A stretch of DNA of 64,000 nucleotides from Paraconiothyrium sp. Pb-2020 (GCA_022419385.1 JAJUBI010000007.1:33768-97767); one strand, 5' to 3'; counted from the stretch's first letter, positions 43,101 to 54,405 are shown. A program made the numbers and translations. Notes: generated by a model from the letters alone, not told the origin.

Positions 43101-46100
43101 TAGCCTTACTTATATAGTTTAGTACTTCTTCTATATACTTTTAGTAGTCTTATTGTTATTTAAGTATATTAAGATATTATCTAGGTATACTATAGTATAC
43201 TTACTAATATATCTTAGAGCATAGTATTAATTTTCTCTAAAAGATAGCTAGTTAGTAAGCCTAAAGGGCATAATATTATACTTAAATAGCCCTAACTTTA
43301 TTCTAAAGGCAGTTTTTATTCTTACCTTTTTTATTCTAATTTAGTAGTATGCATTTTTTATATCTAAGTAGGTAAAGATTTTATATCTTAGAGTTAGTTT
43401 ATAGATCTAATATTAAGTAATAGGTACCTATTCTTTAATTATAATAGTATTTATTTTCTAAAGTTAATATAGAACTATAGTTCTAGGTTATTCTTCTTTT
43501 CTATAAAGGTAACTCCATAAGCAGTAGAGACTAAGAAGGCTAATATATTTCTATTTAAAGTTATTCTTAATATATTATTTAGTAACCTTAAGTTCTTATT
43601 TAGTTATTTTATATACTAGTCCCTATGTGGGTTATTTTCCTTCCTCTAGTTAAATCTTACAGTTCTATTTAGTATACTCTAGAAGGTATTCTTCTAGTTT
43701 GTTAAAGATATCTGTAAACTCTAGTATTAATCTAGTATCCCGGGTAAGTTATTTCCTTATTTACTACTAGTTAATATAGGTATTGGACTTATTTTATTCC
43801 CTAGTAGATGGTTAGGTTAACCTAGCTTAGTTATAGTATTCCTAGAATTACGTCTTACTAATTATTTATCTTAGCTAAGTCTATAATAAAGTTGTTAATA
43901 ACTAGTCCCTTAGATAGGAAGGTTCCTAGTATTATTTCTATATAGATTTATTCTTAAAAAGGTAGTCTCTTAATATTAAACAGGGTCCTTTTCTCTATTT
44001 TATTAGTATAGTGGAGCCCTTTATCTTCTACAAAGTTCTTAGAGATAAAGTTTTATATTACTCTACTATTAATTATTACTCTAATTAGTTTTTCTTAGTA
44101 TTCCCCCTAAATTGTAATATATAGTCCCTATATACCCCTTAAAGCTTTCTTACTTTTTAGCTAATACTTTATCTGTATCTTCTTAGCTATATACTAAGAA
44201 CACTTATTCTTAGGGCACTTATACTAAGGTTACTCTTTTATACATTTAATTAGTAAGAGGGGTCTAGAGACTAGTACTAGGTATTCCCTATACTTCTTTT
44301 CTAGGTACTATCTATATACTTTATCCCTTAGGACGAGGTTATTATAGGGGTTGTCTATTACCTATATTAGAAAGGCATAATGTTTTCTTTTTAGAGTTAG
44401 GTGTATTAGGCAGTTATCTATAATATATAATATCTATAATAACTTATAATATGCTAGGTATTTAGTTAGTATTTAGAAGTTATCTCCTTTAATTAGTTCT
44501 ACTAGTTTATCTAAGTGTTCTTCTTTAATTAGGATCTAGTATTTTATTATAACTTAAGGTGTGTAAGCTTTATCTACCTATTTAATTTTATTAGTAATCT
44601 AAGCCTACTCTTATTTATTTAGTATTTCCCTTACTAGAACTATATTTTATTCTACCTATTTATTAAAGCTTATAAACTTTATATTTTATAGAAACTAGAT
44701 CTTCTAGTTTTTATAAACCTTATAGATAGTTTCCCTATATAAATTCTTATAGTAGAAGCGTAGGCCTTTAATTATTTATTATATATTTTTAGTCTTAACT
44801 AGTCTAGCTGCTTTATACGTTAGTCCTATAGGCTGGAAATATTTAATTCCCCCTATATAGACATTTTTGCCGGGGGACATAGGTACCTCCTATATTAGTA
44901 ATAAAGAGAAGGGTTTATCTCCTCTTAGGGTTAACTAAGATAAGGTATTTATTAATCCCTCTAAGTTACTATCTCCTTTATTATTGTTAGATTCGCTTTC
45001 TAAATCTTTAGTATTATAGAATTCTAGGACTTAGGCGTTTTACTCCTCTAGCTATAAAATTATCTAGCCTTTCTAAGTTACTGCTAGCCTTTCTTCTATA
45101 GGCCAGTATCCCGTATTCTTTTTTATCTTTATATGTAATATATATGTATCCTAGAAATACTTAGCCTAATAAGTAGCTTTATATTCCTTACTACTAGCTA
45201 GCTTCTTTTTAATTTCTTTTAAGGCTTTTTACTTTTTTAGCTTCTTCTTAGTACCTTTTACAGACTTTTCCTAGCTCTTACTTAGGTAGTTCCTAGCTAT
45301 ATAGCCTTTCTTACTATAGCTAAAGTAAGTGCCTTTTTTATATTACTTCTTCTTTATTATATTCTAACTTAATCCCTTTTCTTTATTAGCATCTAAGACT
45401 ATTAGGTCTCCCTTATTATAGGTTTTGTAGTTTTAGCTATTTGTGTTATATCTGCTTTCTCCCTTATTATCTTATTTCTATAGAAATAACTTATTATCTA
45501 CTTAGATAGCTTATTTAATTATTATAGGTAGAGTTATTAGTTTCTCTATCCTAATTATTTTATACCTAATGTCTAACTTAAGTTCTTTATAGAACTTTTA
45601 TATTAGAGCCTGTTCTCTGTAGTCTAAGACCTTATTAGTTAGCTATTTAAATACTAATATATAGGCTACTACTATCTTAGTTTACTAGAGCTTTAAGAGT
45701 TTTTATTTAGCTATACGTTCCGCATTAATATTACTAAAGATTAGTTAGAGTTTTTGCTTAAAATAAGTATAACTTATAAAGATAAGGTTAGTTTTTATTT
45801 TTTAATTATCTGCTTAGTTCGTTCTCTAGTCTATAAGGTAACTGTTAAACTAGTCCATTGCCTTACCTATAAAGTAGGTTACTATATAAGCTACTTTCTA
45901 GTCTTCTTCTCTAAGTATTCTTAGTTTAGGTCTAAATAAAGAGATATAGAGGCTAGGAATCCCCTAAGCTTAGTTCTTATTCTATTAAACTTTTTTAGAT
46001 TAGCTAGCTTTAAGGGTCTACTCCTTATTCTAAGCTTTATTCTCTAGATCTACTTCTTTATTATCTTATTAGCCCCTTCTCCCTTCCCTTCTAATATAAC

Positions 46101-46296
46101 TCTTACTTATTTTACTAGCTTATTATAGGCATCTTTCTGCCTTTAGTTTTCTTTATTTAGGTAGTTAAGTTATTCCTTTATCTAGACTAGGTCTGTTAGG
46201 TCTAATAATATTAGTCGGTTCACTATAGGAGCTATTATTTAGTAAGGGTAATTTAGGTACATACCTATAGAGACTCTTAAGATATAATTATTAAAG
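40157..46296 (-). pseudogene. Dead gag-pol of chromodomain family, array unit b
   Basis: This is the second internal region of the array. Remnants are chromodomain-like sequence near 40,905-41,020, integrase about 41,460-41,970, reverse transcriptase about 43,020-43,520, and the zinc knuckle near 45,270-45,320. Frames are closed by RIP-type stops and indels. It differs from unit a by scattered substitutions and many single-base length changes. Confidence 0.8.
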
Positions 46297-46759
46297 TATA
46301 ATAGGGCCTTCTTAACACTATAGTAAGCTGCGGCCTAGTTAGAGTTCTAGTAAGAGGTAAGTAGCATACAGGGTTATATAAGTTATATAGAGGTAAGCGT
46401 TAATTAATTACTATAATAAGAATATATTACTAAAGACTTAAGAGTAATCTTCTATAAGAAAACTAGATGTAGTAAACTGTATTATAGATTAATAATAAGG
46501 AATTACTAGTAGTAATCTGTTATCTCTATATACTACTATCTAACCTAGGCTCTGTAGGCTCTGCATATAAATTCTATAGATCTAGGCTCTATAGCTCTGT
46601 TCTATAGATCTATAAATCTAATTACGTAACCTTAATTATATGTCTATATTATACTTAGCATCTAACCTATAATTATAATACTTATCTACATAATCTAACT
46701 AGTTGCTGCTGTTATTATATTAGTTCCTATAATTCTATTGCGGTGTAGCAGCCGTAACA
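46297..46759 (-). repeat. Chromodomain-family LTR, right end of array
   Basis: Reads TATAATAGGGCC...CGGTGTAGCAGCCGTAACA, 463 bp. Its outer end, the 5' end of the LTR on the minus strand, cuts repeat X at 46,760. Confidence 0.88.
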
Positions 46760-46947
46760 CTCTACCTAAATAAGTAGGTAAAATAAAGCTAATCTATATA
46801 TTCTATCTATAACAGCTAGGCTTAGGCTAGAAATAGAAGTAATAGATATATTATAAGAGAAGAAGCTACCTTTAAATTTATTTTAATAAACTATAGAATA
46901 ATCTATAAAAAATATTATTCTCTAGTTATAAGATATTTATATATCTT
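46760..46947 (-). repeat. Repeat X, right copy (inverted relative to left copy)
   Basis: The reverse complement matches 353-539 almost base for base, with only a few transitions. The match ends exactly at the LTR on the left and at agatatataaatatct on the right, the same outer border as the left copy. Confidence 0.82.
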
Positions 46948-46978
46948 TATAAGTATTAATTTTATAAATAAATAAATA

Positions 46979-47366
46979 GTAGATCTAGGATTAGTATAGG
47001 TAAAAGTATAATTCTAGCTATTAGAATATATTAATCTTCTAGTAGAAAATTTTTTTATTTTAGTACACCTTTAGCTTAATAAAAGAAAAAAGTATATAGG
47101 CTTAATATTTTTAAAAGTATTTATTATATAGATAAAAAAATAGTAGATCTAAAATTAGTATAACTAGAAGTATAATTCTAGCTATTAGAAAATATACTTT
47201 TTTTAGTAAAATACTTTCTTATTCTAATTACCTATCTAGAAAAAAGAGTAAATATACTTAAACCCTTATATCTCTACTACTGTTTGCCCTATAGTTAAAT
47301 AGATAATAGATCTAGAATTAGCGTAGCTAGAAGCATAATCCCAGCTATTAGGGTATATTAATTTAG
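46979..47366 (+). repeat. Three spaced copies of a ~55-bp motif
   Basis: Copies lie at about 46,979-47,035, 47,141-47,195 and 47,304-47,366. The shared core is agatct(a)gRattagYRtaRctagaagYataat followed by ctagctattag or cagctattag. The copy nearest the genes keeps CpG and CpA sites (gcgtag, cccagc) that are TA in the other two. The rest of 46,948-47,460 is AT-rich and holds nothing else I can name. Confidence 0.6.
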
Positions 47367-47778
47367 CGCCGTTATAAATCTTAATGTTAATAGGCACCTT
47401 ACAAATATAGAGTATAGTAGCTCTTTAATTGCCAGTATGTTAGTATTAAATATTAAGACAGACCATGGTGCGTAGCATCAAACCAAGATAACTGGCGGCT
47501 TTGGAAGCCCGGATCCATGGTCATGCCATCTCCTTTAGTTAAGCACAGTATAGAGAAACTGCTCCGAATAATAAAGATTTTACCCGATATGCTCACAAAG
47601 GGATTCCAGTTCGCACTAATCTTTCACTGCACGCACATATTGCCTAATCACAGGCATACCTCGATTGGAAATTTTTGTTTAAACAGGTTGGGAGCATCGA
47701 CATGACGTTACGCTTCCATGCTATCCTAATTAGCATAGGACAATCGACTAACCGTGCTTATTGTCTACTATTCAAGCT

Positions 47779-48285
47779 ATGGCCATTTATGTTATCATAA
47801 TTATGTTTCCTGGGCTGAACCAATCAGCTGTTCATTTTGTCAATTCTGCTATCTTCGTCTGCCTTGGACGGGCTGTTTCCTATATGGCTATGATTGGGTC
47901 GATGATAAAAGAGGAGACTGGCAACACGCTTCCAACTTGGGAGAGCTTGGTGCATATCACAGCGAAACGTTGGGCTATACTCTCTCTGTACGTATTGCAC
48001 TGGCCGTATAGCGTGTATCATAGGCCTGAATCGTGTGCGTGCAGCCAATTGGGTTTTATGCCTGCACCTGCTGCAACGTTTCTTTGGCAAACCAAGAGCG
48101 CATATGAATAGGAGAGTCTGTACAGTATGTGGCTCACATAATGGAGGTATCATCCATACACGATACGAGACTTCGCTACAATAGAAGCAGTCACAAACTT
48201 CGATGAACAAGGCCAGGTCTGGCTGGAGGACACTGACGAACTGGTATCCTGGTCCTTTCCATCGGTAGGTTCAATGATTCGCTAA
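47779..48285 (+). pseudogene. Decayed gene fragment, membrane-protein-like, stops at former Gln codons
   Basis: One frame runs 169 codons from an ATG at 47,779 to a TAA at 48,283 and is interrupted only by TAG at 48,109 and TAA at 48,139. Both are one C-to-T change from CAG/CAA. The first half has hydrophobic stretches (AIYVIIIMFPGL; AVHFVNSAIFVCLG; WAILSLYVLHWPYSVY). The second half is hydrophilic (RYHPYTIRDFATIEAV, then VWLEDTDELVSWSF) and looks coding in the same frame. No 5' part is found upstream, where the transposon block begins. I do not recognise the family. A GTAGGT near 48,274 could be a splice donor leading to a lost exon. Confidence 0.4.
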
Positions 48286-48901
48286 GCAAGTGTTGTCCGC
48301 AGATTACTCACAACACACAGTCAATGCGAAAAGTCGAGGCGAACCGCGCTTCAATTATGGTCATGGGATCACAGTGATAATTCAATCTTTAGCGCGTTAT
48401 CCCATCATGAGCTGTAATACTGAGGACTTGTAGAAACCGGATCGTCGGAGACACTTCGTTGTCAGACTCACCTGCTTTAGTAGAACCCGCGATCGGTAAG
48501 CATTTGTCAACCTTCTGAATGGCTTCTAGTGGCATTGTATTTGAGAAAGGCACCAACTCGGAAAAGCGTGACATTGACACTCGTGGAAGGGTGGAACTAG
48601 CAGGCTACACTAGTCCGTAACAAGAAAACATTGAGAACTTTAGCTCCGGAGTTAGCGTTTTGCGCCAAGACCGCTGCTCATTCAGACTAGCGTAACTACA
48701 ACTAGGTCGTGTCTAAGCAATCATATTCGCATTCATCTTGCTTTGAAATCGAACGTGGGTTCATCTGGGTCTGAAATCAAATCCTTATCCATTACTTGAA
48801 ATGCATATATATACAGCACCCCTATCACTTCAAAGCCACACATCGATTGACATCCAACCAACAACTAGTTTCTTACTCGACCTATCTCCCCAACATCATC
48901 A

Positions 48902-50044
48902 ATGGCTCCCCAACAGACACGGCAATGGGTCCTTGCAAACCCTCCAAACTCTGAGCCGATTTATGAAGGTGATAATGCCACTTTCAAGCTTGTCAAAACG
49001 ACGCTTCCGGAGCTTCGCAATGATCAAGTCCTCGTCAAGACGCTGTTGGTTATCCCTTCATGGCTTCTTTTGTCTTCTCACGTCACGTTGAAGACTGATG
49101 GTGGAGTAAAGAGCTAATGTATCCCCAGGTATCTATCCAACGACCCTGCTCAACGTGGCTGGATTCAATCTGGAGTAGACCCTGAACGTCTCTATGTACC
49201 ACCTGTCGCCAAGAACGACCCGATGCGTAGCTACGTCGTTTCTGAAGTTATAGCGTCCACCTCCGCAGACTTGGAAGTTGGCCAATTCGTTTCGGGCCAA
49301 TCATCCTGGACCGAGTACGACGTACTTGACGCTGCGGCAGTGAATCTTGTGCAGACACAGGGAGGAATCAAAGCTACCCACTTCATCGGCGCGCTGGGTG
49401 CCCCAGGATTGACCGCATATTACGGCTTGGTTGATGTTGCGGGCGCAAAAGCTGGTGAAACTGTACTAGTAAGTGGTGCAGCTGGCGCTGTAGGCAGTAC
49501 AGTTGTGCAGATTGCTAAGCAACTTGTGGGAGCCAAGCGCGTCATTGGTATCGCCGGCGGAGAGAAGAAATGTCGATGGGTGGAATCATTAGGCGCGGAT
49601 GTCTGCATCGACTACAAAGCTGCCAACTTTAAGCGGCAGTTGATAGATGCAACCCACGGTTTCGTCGATGTTTTCTACGACAATGTTGGTGGAGAGATCC
49701 TTGATCTAGCCCTGACGCGGGTCAAGCGGTTCGGACGTGTTGCTGCTTGCGGCGCTATTTCTTCTTACAATGCCCCTGGAGGAAAGGGCAGCATCACGAA
49801 TTGGTATGAGATTATCTCCAACCGCATTGAAGTCAGGGGATTCATCATTATTGATGCCATTATGGCGGGTAAAGTTCCAGCCATTATCGGCAAGTTAGTT
49901 GAGGGGATTCAGGCTGGAAAGATCAAGCTTGGAGACGAAAGTGAAACGGTTAAAACTGCCAAGTTTGAGGAGGTGCCCAAGATCTGGAGCTTGCTTTTCA
50001 CGGGAGGAAACCAAGGTAAATTGGTTACGGAGCTCAAGGACTGA
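48902..50044 (+). CDS. Medium-chain NADP-dependent reductase (LTB4DH/CurA-like), two exons
   Basis: Exons 48,902-49,044 and 49,129-50,044 encode 352 aa, a full length for the zinc-independent medium-chain reductases that reduce the double bond of enones (prostaglandin reductase, CurA). Splicing joins KTL to YLSNDPAQRGWI, the conserved N-terminal block. The NADP-binding loop SGAAGAVGS is at residues 163-171, after GAPGLTAYYG at about 138-147. No catalytic zinc Cys/His set is seen. The 84-bp intron has a weak donor (GTTGGT), a GCTAAT branch site and a CCCCAG acceptor. The start is supported by a TATA-like tatatata at 48,806-48,815 and by homology beginning soon after Met. The cytosolic substrate is unknown. 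It is convergent with the transcription factor gene downstream. Confidence 0.9.
49045..49128 (+). other. Intron of the reductase gene
   Basis: 84 bp, donor GTTGGT, branch-like GCTAAT at 49,113-49,118, acceptor CCCCAG. It contains a stop in the exon 1 frame (TAA at 49,115), so splicing is needed for a full-length product. Confidence 0.8.
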
Positions 50045-50881
50045 GGTTAGGGTCGTATCCAGGATTAGCACCTCAGGCTAGAACTTTTCAATGCGAGTGA
50101 TCACATCCTTCATTCGACGGACCGATTCGCACCCGTGCCGGTAACTAGTCCATGCGGTTTCAAACACATGCGGGCCGTAATAGGTTCGCTGCGATTCGCG
50201 ATGCACGTTTCTTTCCGTCCGAAGGTGGAGAAAAGAGAGACTAGTCAACTGATTGATAATCCTGCATAGATATGGCTATTGATACATAGAGGTCACTAAA
50301 AACACATTCCTCGGCTTCGCTACCTTCACTCAAATCTAAAATCACTCGATGCCAACAGCTCAGAATGCCCTGTAGGTCCCTAGAGACGTACTATTCTTTT
50401 AAAGCTAATTCAGCAAGAAACGGTAGTAGCAAGATAGATTCAATACCATTAGGTCAGTCAGGCCAGATGTTTAATCCGTAATGCCAAGATAACGTGCTTC
50501 ACTAAAATCCCGCAAGTGATACGTAGAGAAGAAATTCCGGCTGTTCTTAATTTGCCGGATATAGCATAATATGTATGCCATAAAAACTCCACAGAAACGG
50601 AGCTTGCCAAAGCATCTGCATTGAGTAAATTTCTAGCTCCAGTCCATTCTGACTTTCATTAACGCGGAATGCGAGCTTGTGGAATAGTAATTAGACTTCT
50701 TCTGGCGGTTCCTGTCATATCGACTCATACAACCGCAGGACGCTGCACTATCACGTACAAGATGGATTAACTCACTTTGAAGAGTCTCAAACGTAGTGTA
50801 TATTAGAAGCCGTTCTACTGTGGGATGGTAAGTCTCGGAGCGACCTTAAAGCATAATCATGCTCATTATGCAGGTATTCCA
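50045..50881. other. Convergent intergenic region, nothing identified
   Basis: These 837 bp lie between the 3' ends of the reductase and the transcription factor. Composition is ordinary. There is no convincing frame, tRNA or repeat. Confidence 0.6.
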
Positions 50882-52285
50882 CTATCTCTGGAGTGATGTC
50901 AAAGCCGCCGCAACCTGTACTCTCTTTGTAAATTCAGTTGACGACCAGCCGGACAGGTGGAGTGAAATGACACGGGCGGAGTCAGAAAGTCTATGACCAC
51001 TATCTATGCCCCTCAGATCGGGGCCGATGGGATCATCCTGCAGAGTAACTGAGCCAAATTTCCCCTTAAGGTATCCCAGAAGTCGACAAACTTTTCCAGC
51101 GATATCTTGGGCTTCGGCGTTATGTTTTTTATGTTTTCCACAGGGTGCAATTCCTGCCTCATTGTCGGGTGCAGACTTTCTAGTCATATCAACAAAGCTT
51201 GACTTGAGAATCGTAAATTTCGTGTATAACCATTGTGCGAGTAGACTAGCGACATGAAGACATGGCATGCGATCGATTGTACCCGGGGGAGGCCAGGATC
51301 CGGATAACGGATTGCTCTCAAATAAAGATTTCCATGCAACGGGTAACGCATCGATCCATATATCTAGACGTTCCTGGAGCTGGAGGCGGACTTTGCGACG
51401 ATGATCGAATCCATCTTCTTTCGAACCCATATCTGCATGTCTTGAGCTTTCCAATTTGAGGGCTCTCAGAAGTATGACATGAAGCTCTGTGATAGGGTTC
51501 GCAATGCCAATATCAACATCAGGAAATGATACTATAACTTCTTGACTCCACTGGTCTCTGTACCATAGTGCCTGTAGAAGAGCATTATTTCGTGTTGCTG
51601 TAAATAAAGCGCGTGAAGCAGGGGTTTCAAGGTTTATCCTTCCACGATGGTGAATCAGCGCAAGTGCACCGTGGAGATGGGCTCGAGATGGGGCTCCAAG
51701 AGTCTCGGGGTTTAGGTACTGGGTGCCGAAATCCAGACACAACACGGCAAGCAATGTTTCATCGCGGAGGCTCTCTTTAGGGTCTGCAACTGCCTTCTTG
51801 ACCGCTTGAACTGCTGCTATATCGTTTTTGAGGTACCATGGGTCCATCTGATTAAGTCGAAGGTGTGAAGCCATTGCTCTATTAGCAGTAGCAAAAGTGG
51901 CTAATACTAAGGGAGATGAAGATGTTGCTCTGCTATACATTGTAACCAGATTATCGAAATGGCCTCTGCTAGATAGTCTCATTGACTCAGCCGGAAGTAT
52001 GTGTGTCTCGAAGAAGAATGGGATGACAATCCGGTACGCGTCTATTCTCGGTTCCTTTGGAACGGCAGACACGCATTGCTTAGTAGCACTGTGCGCTTTC
52101 TTTGGTTGTTTTTGAATGACGTTGCGTGATTCGTCTTTGAAGACTACTCCGCCGCAGATATCCTGGTATCCAGGGCATGCATATCCTCGTATAATGCATC
52201 GACGGCATGCTGGTCTGGTTTTATCGCAATTGATGTGCCGCTGGCGGCACTTCCGACAGCCGGTACTGGGTCCGCGATTAACCAT
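50882..52285 (-). CDS. Zn(II)2Cys6 transcription factor, 467 aa, single exon
   Basis: The N-terminus carries the binuclear zinc cluster: C10, C13, C20, C27, C30 and C37 in the spacing C-x2-C-x6-C-x6-C-x2-C-x6-C, with basic residues between (CRKCRQRHINC). The cluster begins within ten residues of the first Met, which fixes the start. From about residue 80 the chain resembles the fungal-specific regulatory domain found in this group (IVIPFFFETHILP, then an all-helical middle region with ALIHHRG). The protein would bind DNA in the nucleus as a dimer or monomer; target genes cannot be told from sequence. The C-terminus is somewhat short for the family and may be truncated. The gene is convergent with the reductase, so it does not share a promoter with it. 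Confidence 0.88.
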   Translation of the reverse strand: MVNRGPSTGCRKCRQRHINCDKTRPACRRCIIRGYACPGYQDICGGVVFKDESRNVIQKQPKKAHSATKQCVSAVPKEPRIDAYRIVIPFFFETHILPAESMRLSSRGHFDNLVTMYSRATSSSPLVLATFATANRAMASHLRLNQMDPWYLKNDIAAVQAVKKAVADPKESLRDETLLAVLCLDFGTQYLNPETLGAPSRAHLHGALALIHHRGRINLETPASRALFTATRNNALLQALWYRDQWSQEVIVSFPDVDIGIANPITELHVILLRALKLESSRHADMGSKEDGFDHRRKVRLQLQERLDIWIDALPVAWKSLFESNPLSGSWPPPGTIDRMPCLHVASLLAQWLYTKFTILKSSFVDMTRKSAPDNEAGIAPCGKHKKHNAEAQDIAGKVCRLLGYLKGKFGSVTLQDDPIGPDLRGIDSGHRLSDSARVISLHLSGWSSTEFTKRVQVAAALTSLQR

Positions 52286-52915
52286 ATGGATCCCAGGCGA
52301 TGGGAACTGCAGAACGTACAGCGAAGACTCTTTATGATGGTAACGACATGAGCAAAAGCGACTGTCAATAGGCTATGTGATTTGTACCTCCTCAGTACGG
52401 TGCTGAAAATCGTACGACCTATGAGATTTGTCATCGACGCTAGTCGTAGTATCACTAGTCCAGGAAATATGGAGCTTTCACTCGCATCAACATACCTGAG
52501 CGCGCATCATCATCGATGTAATCTTGGGGTATTCAGACGAACAACTGGGACTCAGGAACAATATATTCGCGAGCTTATGCACTTATGTAGTTTCTAACGT
52601 TGACTTTGGCCTTATATGGTGGGCGGCTGTATACTCAAAACAAACTAGACATTCTGAGGTACTCTACTATTCTCTCATTGGTGGAATGAGCCAAGTACGT
52701 GGCATATGCCACAACCGAACCAATACCGTAAAGACAATGCATGACTAAGGCCTAAGCTCCCCAACCAGAAGCTTATCGCTGAACGAGCAACTGCACTACT
52801 TTCGCCTTCTGCCAATAACGCTATAGCATTAGACTTTAATTATTCCATTCTTGCTTCACCCGGAGCAATATCGTTCAATACGCTGAACCGCTCTCTATAG
52901 TCTACGCCCTTCGAT
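52286..52915. other. Intergenic region between divergent regulator and HET pseudogene
   Basis: 630 bp. It should hold the regulator's promoter, reading leftward. Short open frames here have no recognisable content. No clear TATA box or repeat was found. Confidence 0.5.
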
Positions 52916-54294
52916 ATGACCGTCGCGACTGTTGCAGACCTCCTCAAGTCTGCTGCTCAAGGATGGCTCTCCACAGAACAGTTTTTGCAAGGCTTCATCT
53001 ACTTCTACAATTCTCTGGACAATGCGAAAGATGTGCATCCACCGATATTATAATCGAAACAGGTCCTGCTCGAAAGAGGTCCTGCTACCAACCGCGGTAG
53101 ATCATTTCGCCATGGTTGTTCACCGCCTCAATCAAAGAGGACTTCGCCCAGAGAATGTATTGAGCACTAGATTTCAATACGCGATGAAAGATACGGACCA
53201 GAAGCCTTCCGAAAACCTGGTTGGTACAGCCATCTACTCCGGGATAAAGGTTTTGGTAGAGTTTCTCGAAGGTCCGGACGCATCCACAGTGTCCAGTTCA
53301 CATCTGCGCTACTCATCGCAATCTATTTCTCTGTAGCAACCGAGTGTAAAGATCTGCCAACTCCCTATCCTCAAAGCTGGACTTACTCTAGCTCTGAGAG
53401 GGAGAGTCTACCCGAGTTGGAGGGTCTTACCGAGTCAGTTCACACACTGGCAGCCGATGACGAGGGGAGTTTGCCATTAGGTGCAATTGCAGAGCACTGC
53501 AATGTGGAGGATTGGACGTCGGCTAATGCTACAACACGACATACTCGAGCCCTGGCAAGACGATATGCATGACGAAGAACTCTCTCCACGGGATTGTGGT
53601 CGTTCTCTCTTATCCGATGCACAGCATAAGTCACTCTTCCTACTTTTCGAATAGTACAATGGATGGATCTCGGATCAATCCATCTCAAAACAATATTTTG
53701 AATATTTTGTTGAAGGAAGACTAGGGTCCCCGGGCGTTGATGTCAAGGCGTCTGTGCTATCTTATCATTGTCATCAACGATTTGTACATTTATGGCTGGC
53801 TGAGCTCGATTATCTTTCTGCTACTACCACCCACCACGCTCGAGCCTACCCTTGGCCAGAAGTTCGTCAATCTCATGCGAAGAGAGGCTTGTATCTCTGC
53901 AGCGGTTGAGAGAACACATTGTCCAGCATATAACGAACTATGCGCCACTTCTCAAACAAGAGAAGACCAGATAATCGCCAGCATTTTGACGGGAGATACA
54001 GAAGACGTGAACAATTGGAGGCTTGAAAGCAATATGTCGCCTCATAAGCAACACAAGAGATGGCCAGGTACGACACTAGGCGCGTCTTTTCGTGCATGGC
54101 CTTGGCTTCCTGTGTTAGATCGGGCGAAGCTACCACATTGTTTGTGGGACAGGCGGGGAAGACAGACCGTCATTACCGAAAGCCTTTCGGCAGATGTGGA
54201 ATACACAGCCATCAGTCATGCGTGGGGACGCTGGCGAATAAATGACCCAGCACCGCATTTTAAAGAATGTACACTCATCTTGAGTCGGGATTAG
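52916..54294 (+). pseudogene. Decayed HET-domain (heterokaryon incompatibility) gene, C-terminally truncated
   Basis: HET proteins act in non-self recognition and trigger cell death in fused hyphae. The recognisable part is at 54,130-54,235, in the frame opened at 53,737: LPHCLWD, then VEYTAISHAWGRWR, the first conserved block of the HET domain. The frame stops at 54,292, so the rest of the domain is missing and AT-rich sequence follows. Upstream, coding-like sequence jumps between frames: MTVATVADLLKSAAQGWLST from 52,916, another frame at about 53,090-53,330, and a third at 53,540-53,900. That third frame is broken by TAG, TGA and TAA (for example LLFE-stop-YNGW). Introns may explain some jumps, but not the in-frame stops or the missing C-terminus. 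Confidence 0.5.
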
Positions 54295-54405
54295 CACTGG
54301 ATCAGCTTAATCTTCATATATTATGTTATCTACTATATAGTACTCTATAGCTTAGACTGTAAAGTAACTTTCTATAAGTAGTATTTTATACAAAGGATCT
54401 TATCA

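Larger units (their letters stand above)
33215..46759 (-). mobile_element. Minus-strand array LTR-internal-LTR-internal-LTR of the chromodomain family
   Basis: Three LTRs (33,215-33,677; 39,708-40,156; 46,297-46,759) alternate with two full internal regions in the same orientation, so the middle LTR is shared. The left flank (ctaag) and right flank (ctcta) do not match, so this is not one simple integration of a dimer with intact target duplication. It is likely the product of recombination between family members before or during RIP. Confidence 0.85.

Noticed and set aside
679..46759. CRISPR-like or other regularly spaced repeat systems
   Set aside because: All repeats found are LTRs, internal retroelement sequence or satellites. 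No short direct repeats with unique spacers were seen, and the organism is a fungus.
47824..48210. Minus-strand 128-codon frame
   Set aside because: It is antisense to the better-supported plus-strand relic at 47,779-48,285 and has no recognisable motif.
48389..48580. Minus-strand 63-codon frame starting MSMSRFSELVPFSN with a GTGAGT near 48,475
   Set aside because: It could be a first exon, but no continuing exon or family was found. Too weak to call a gene.
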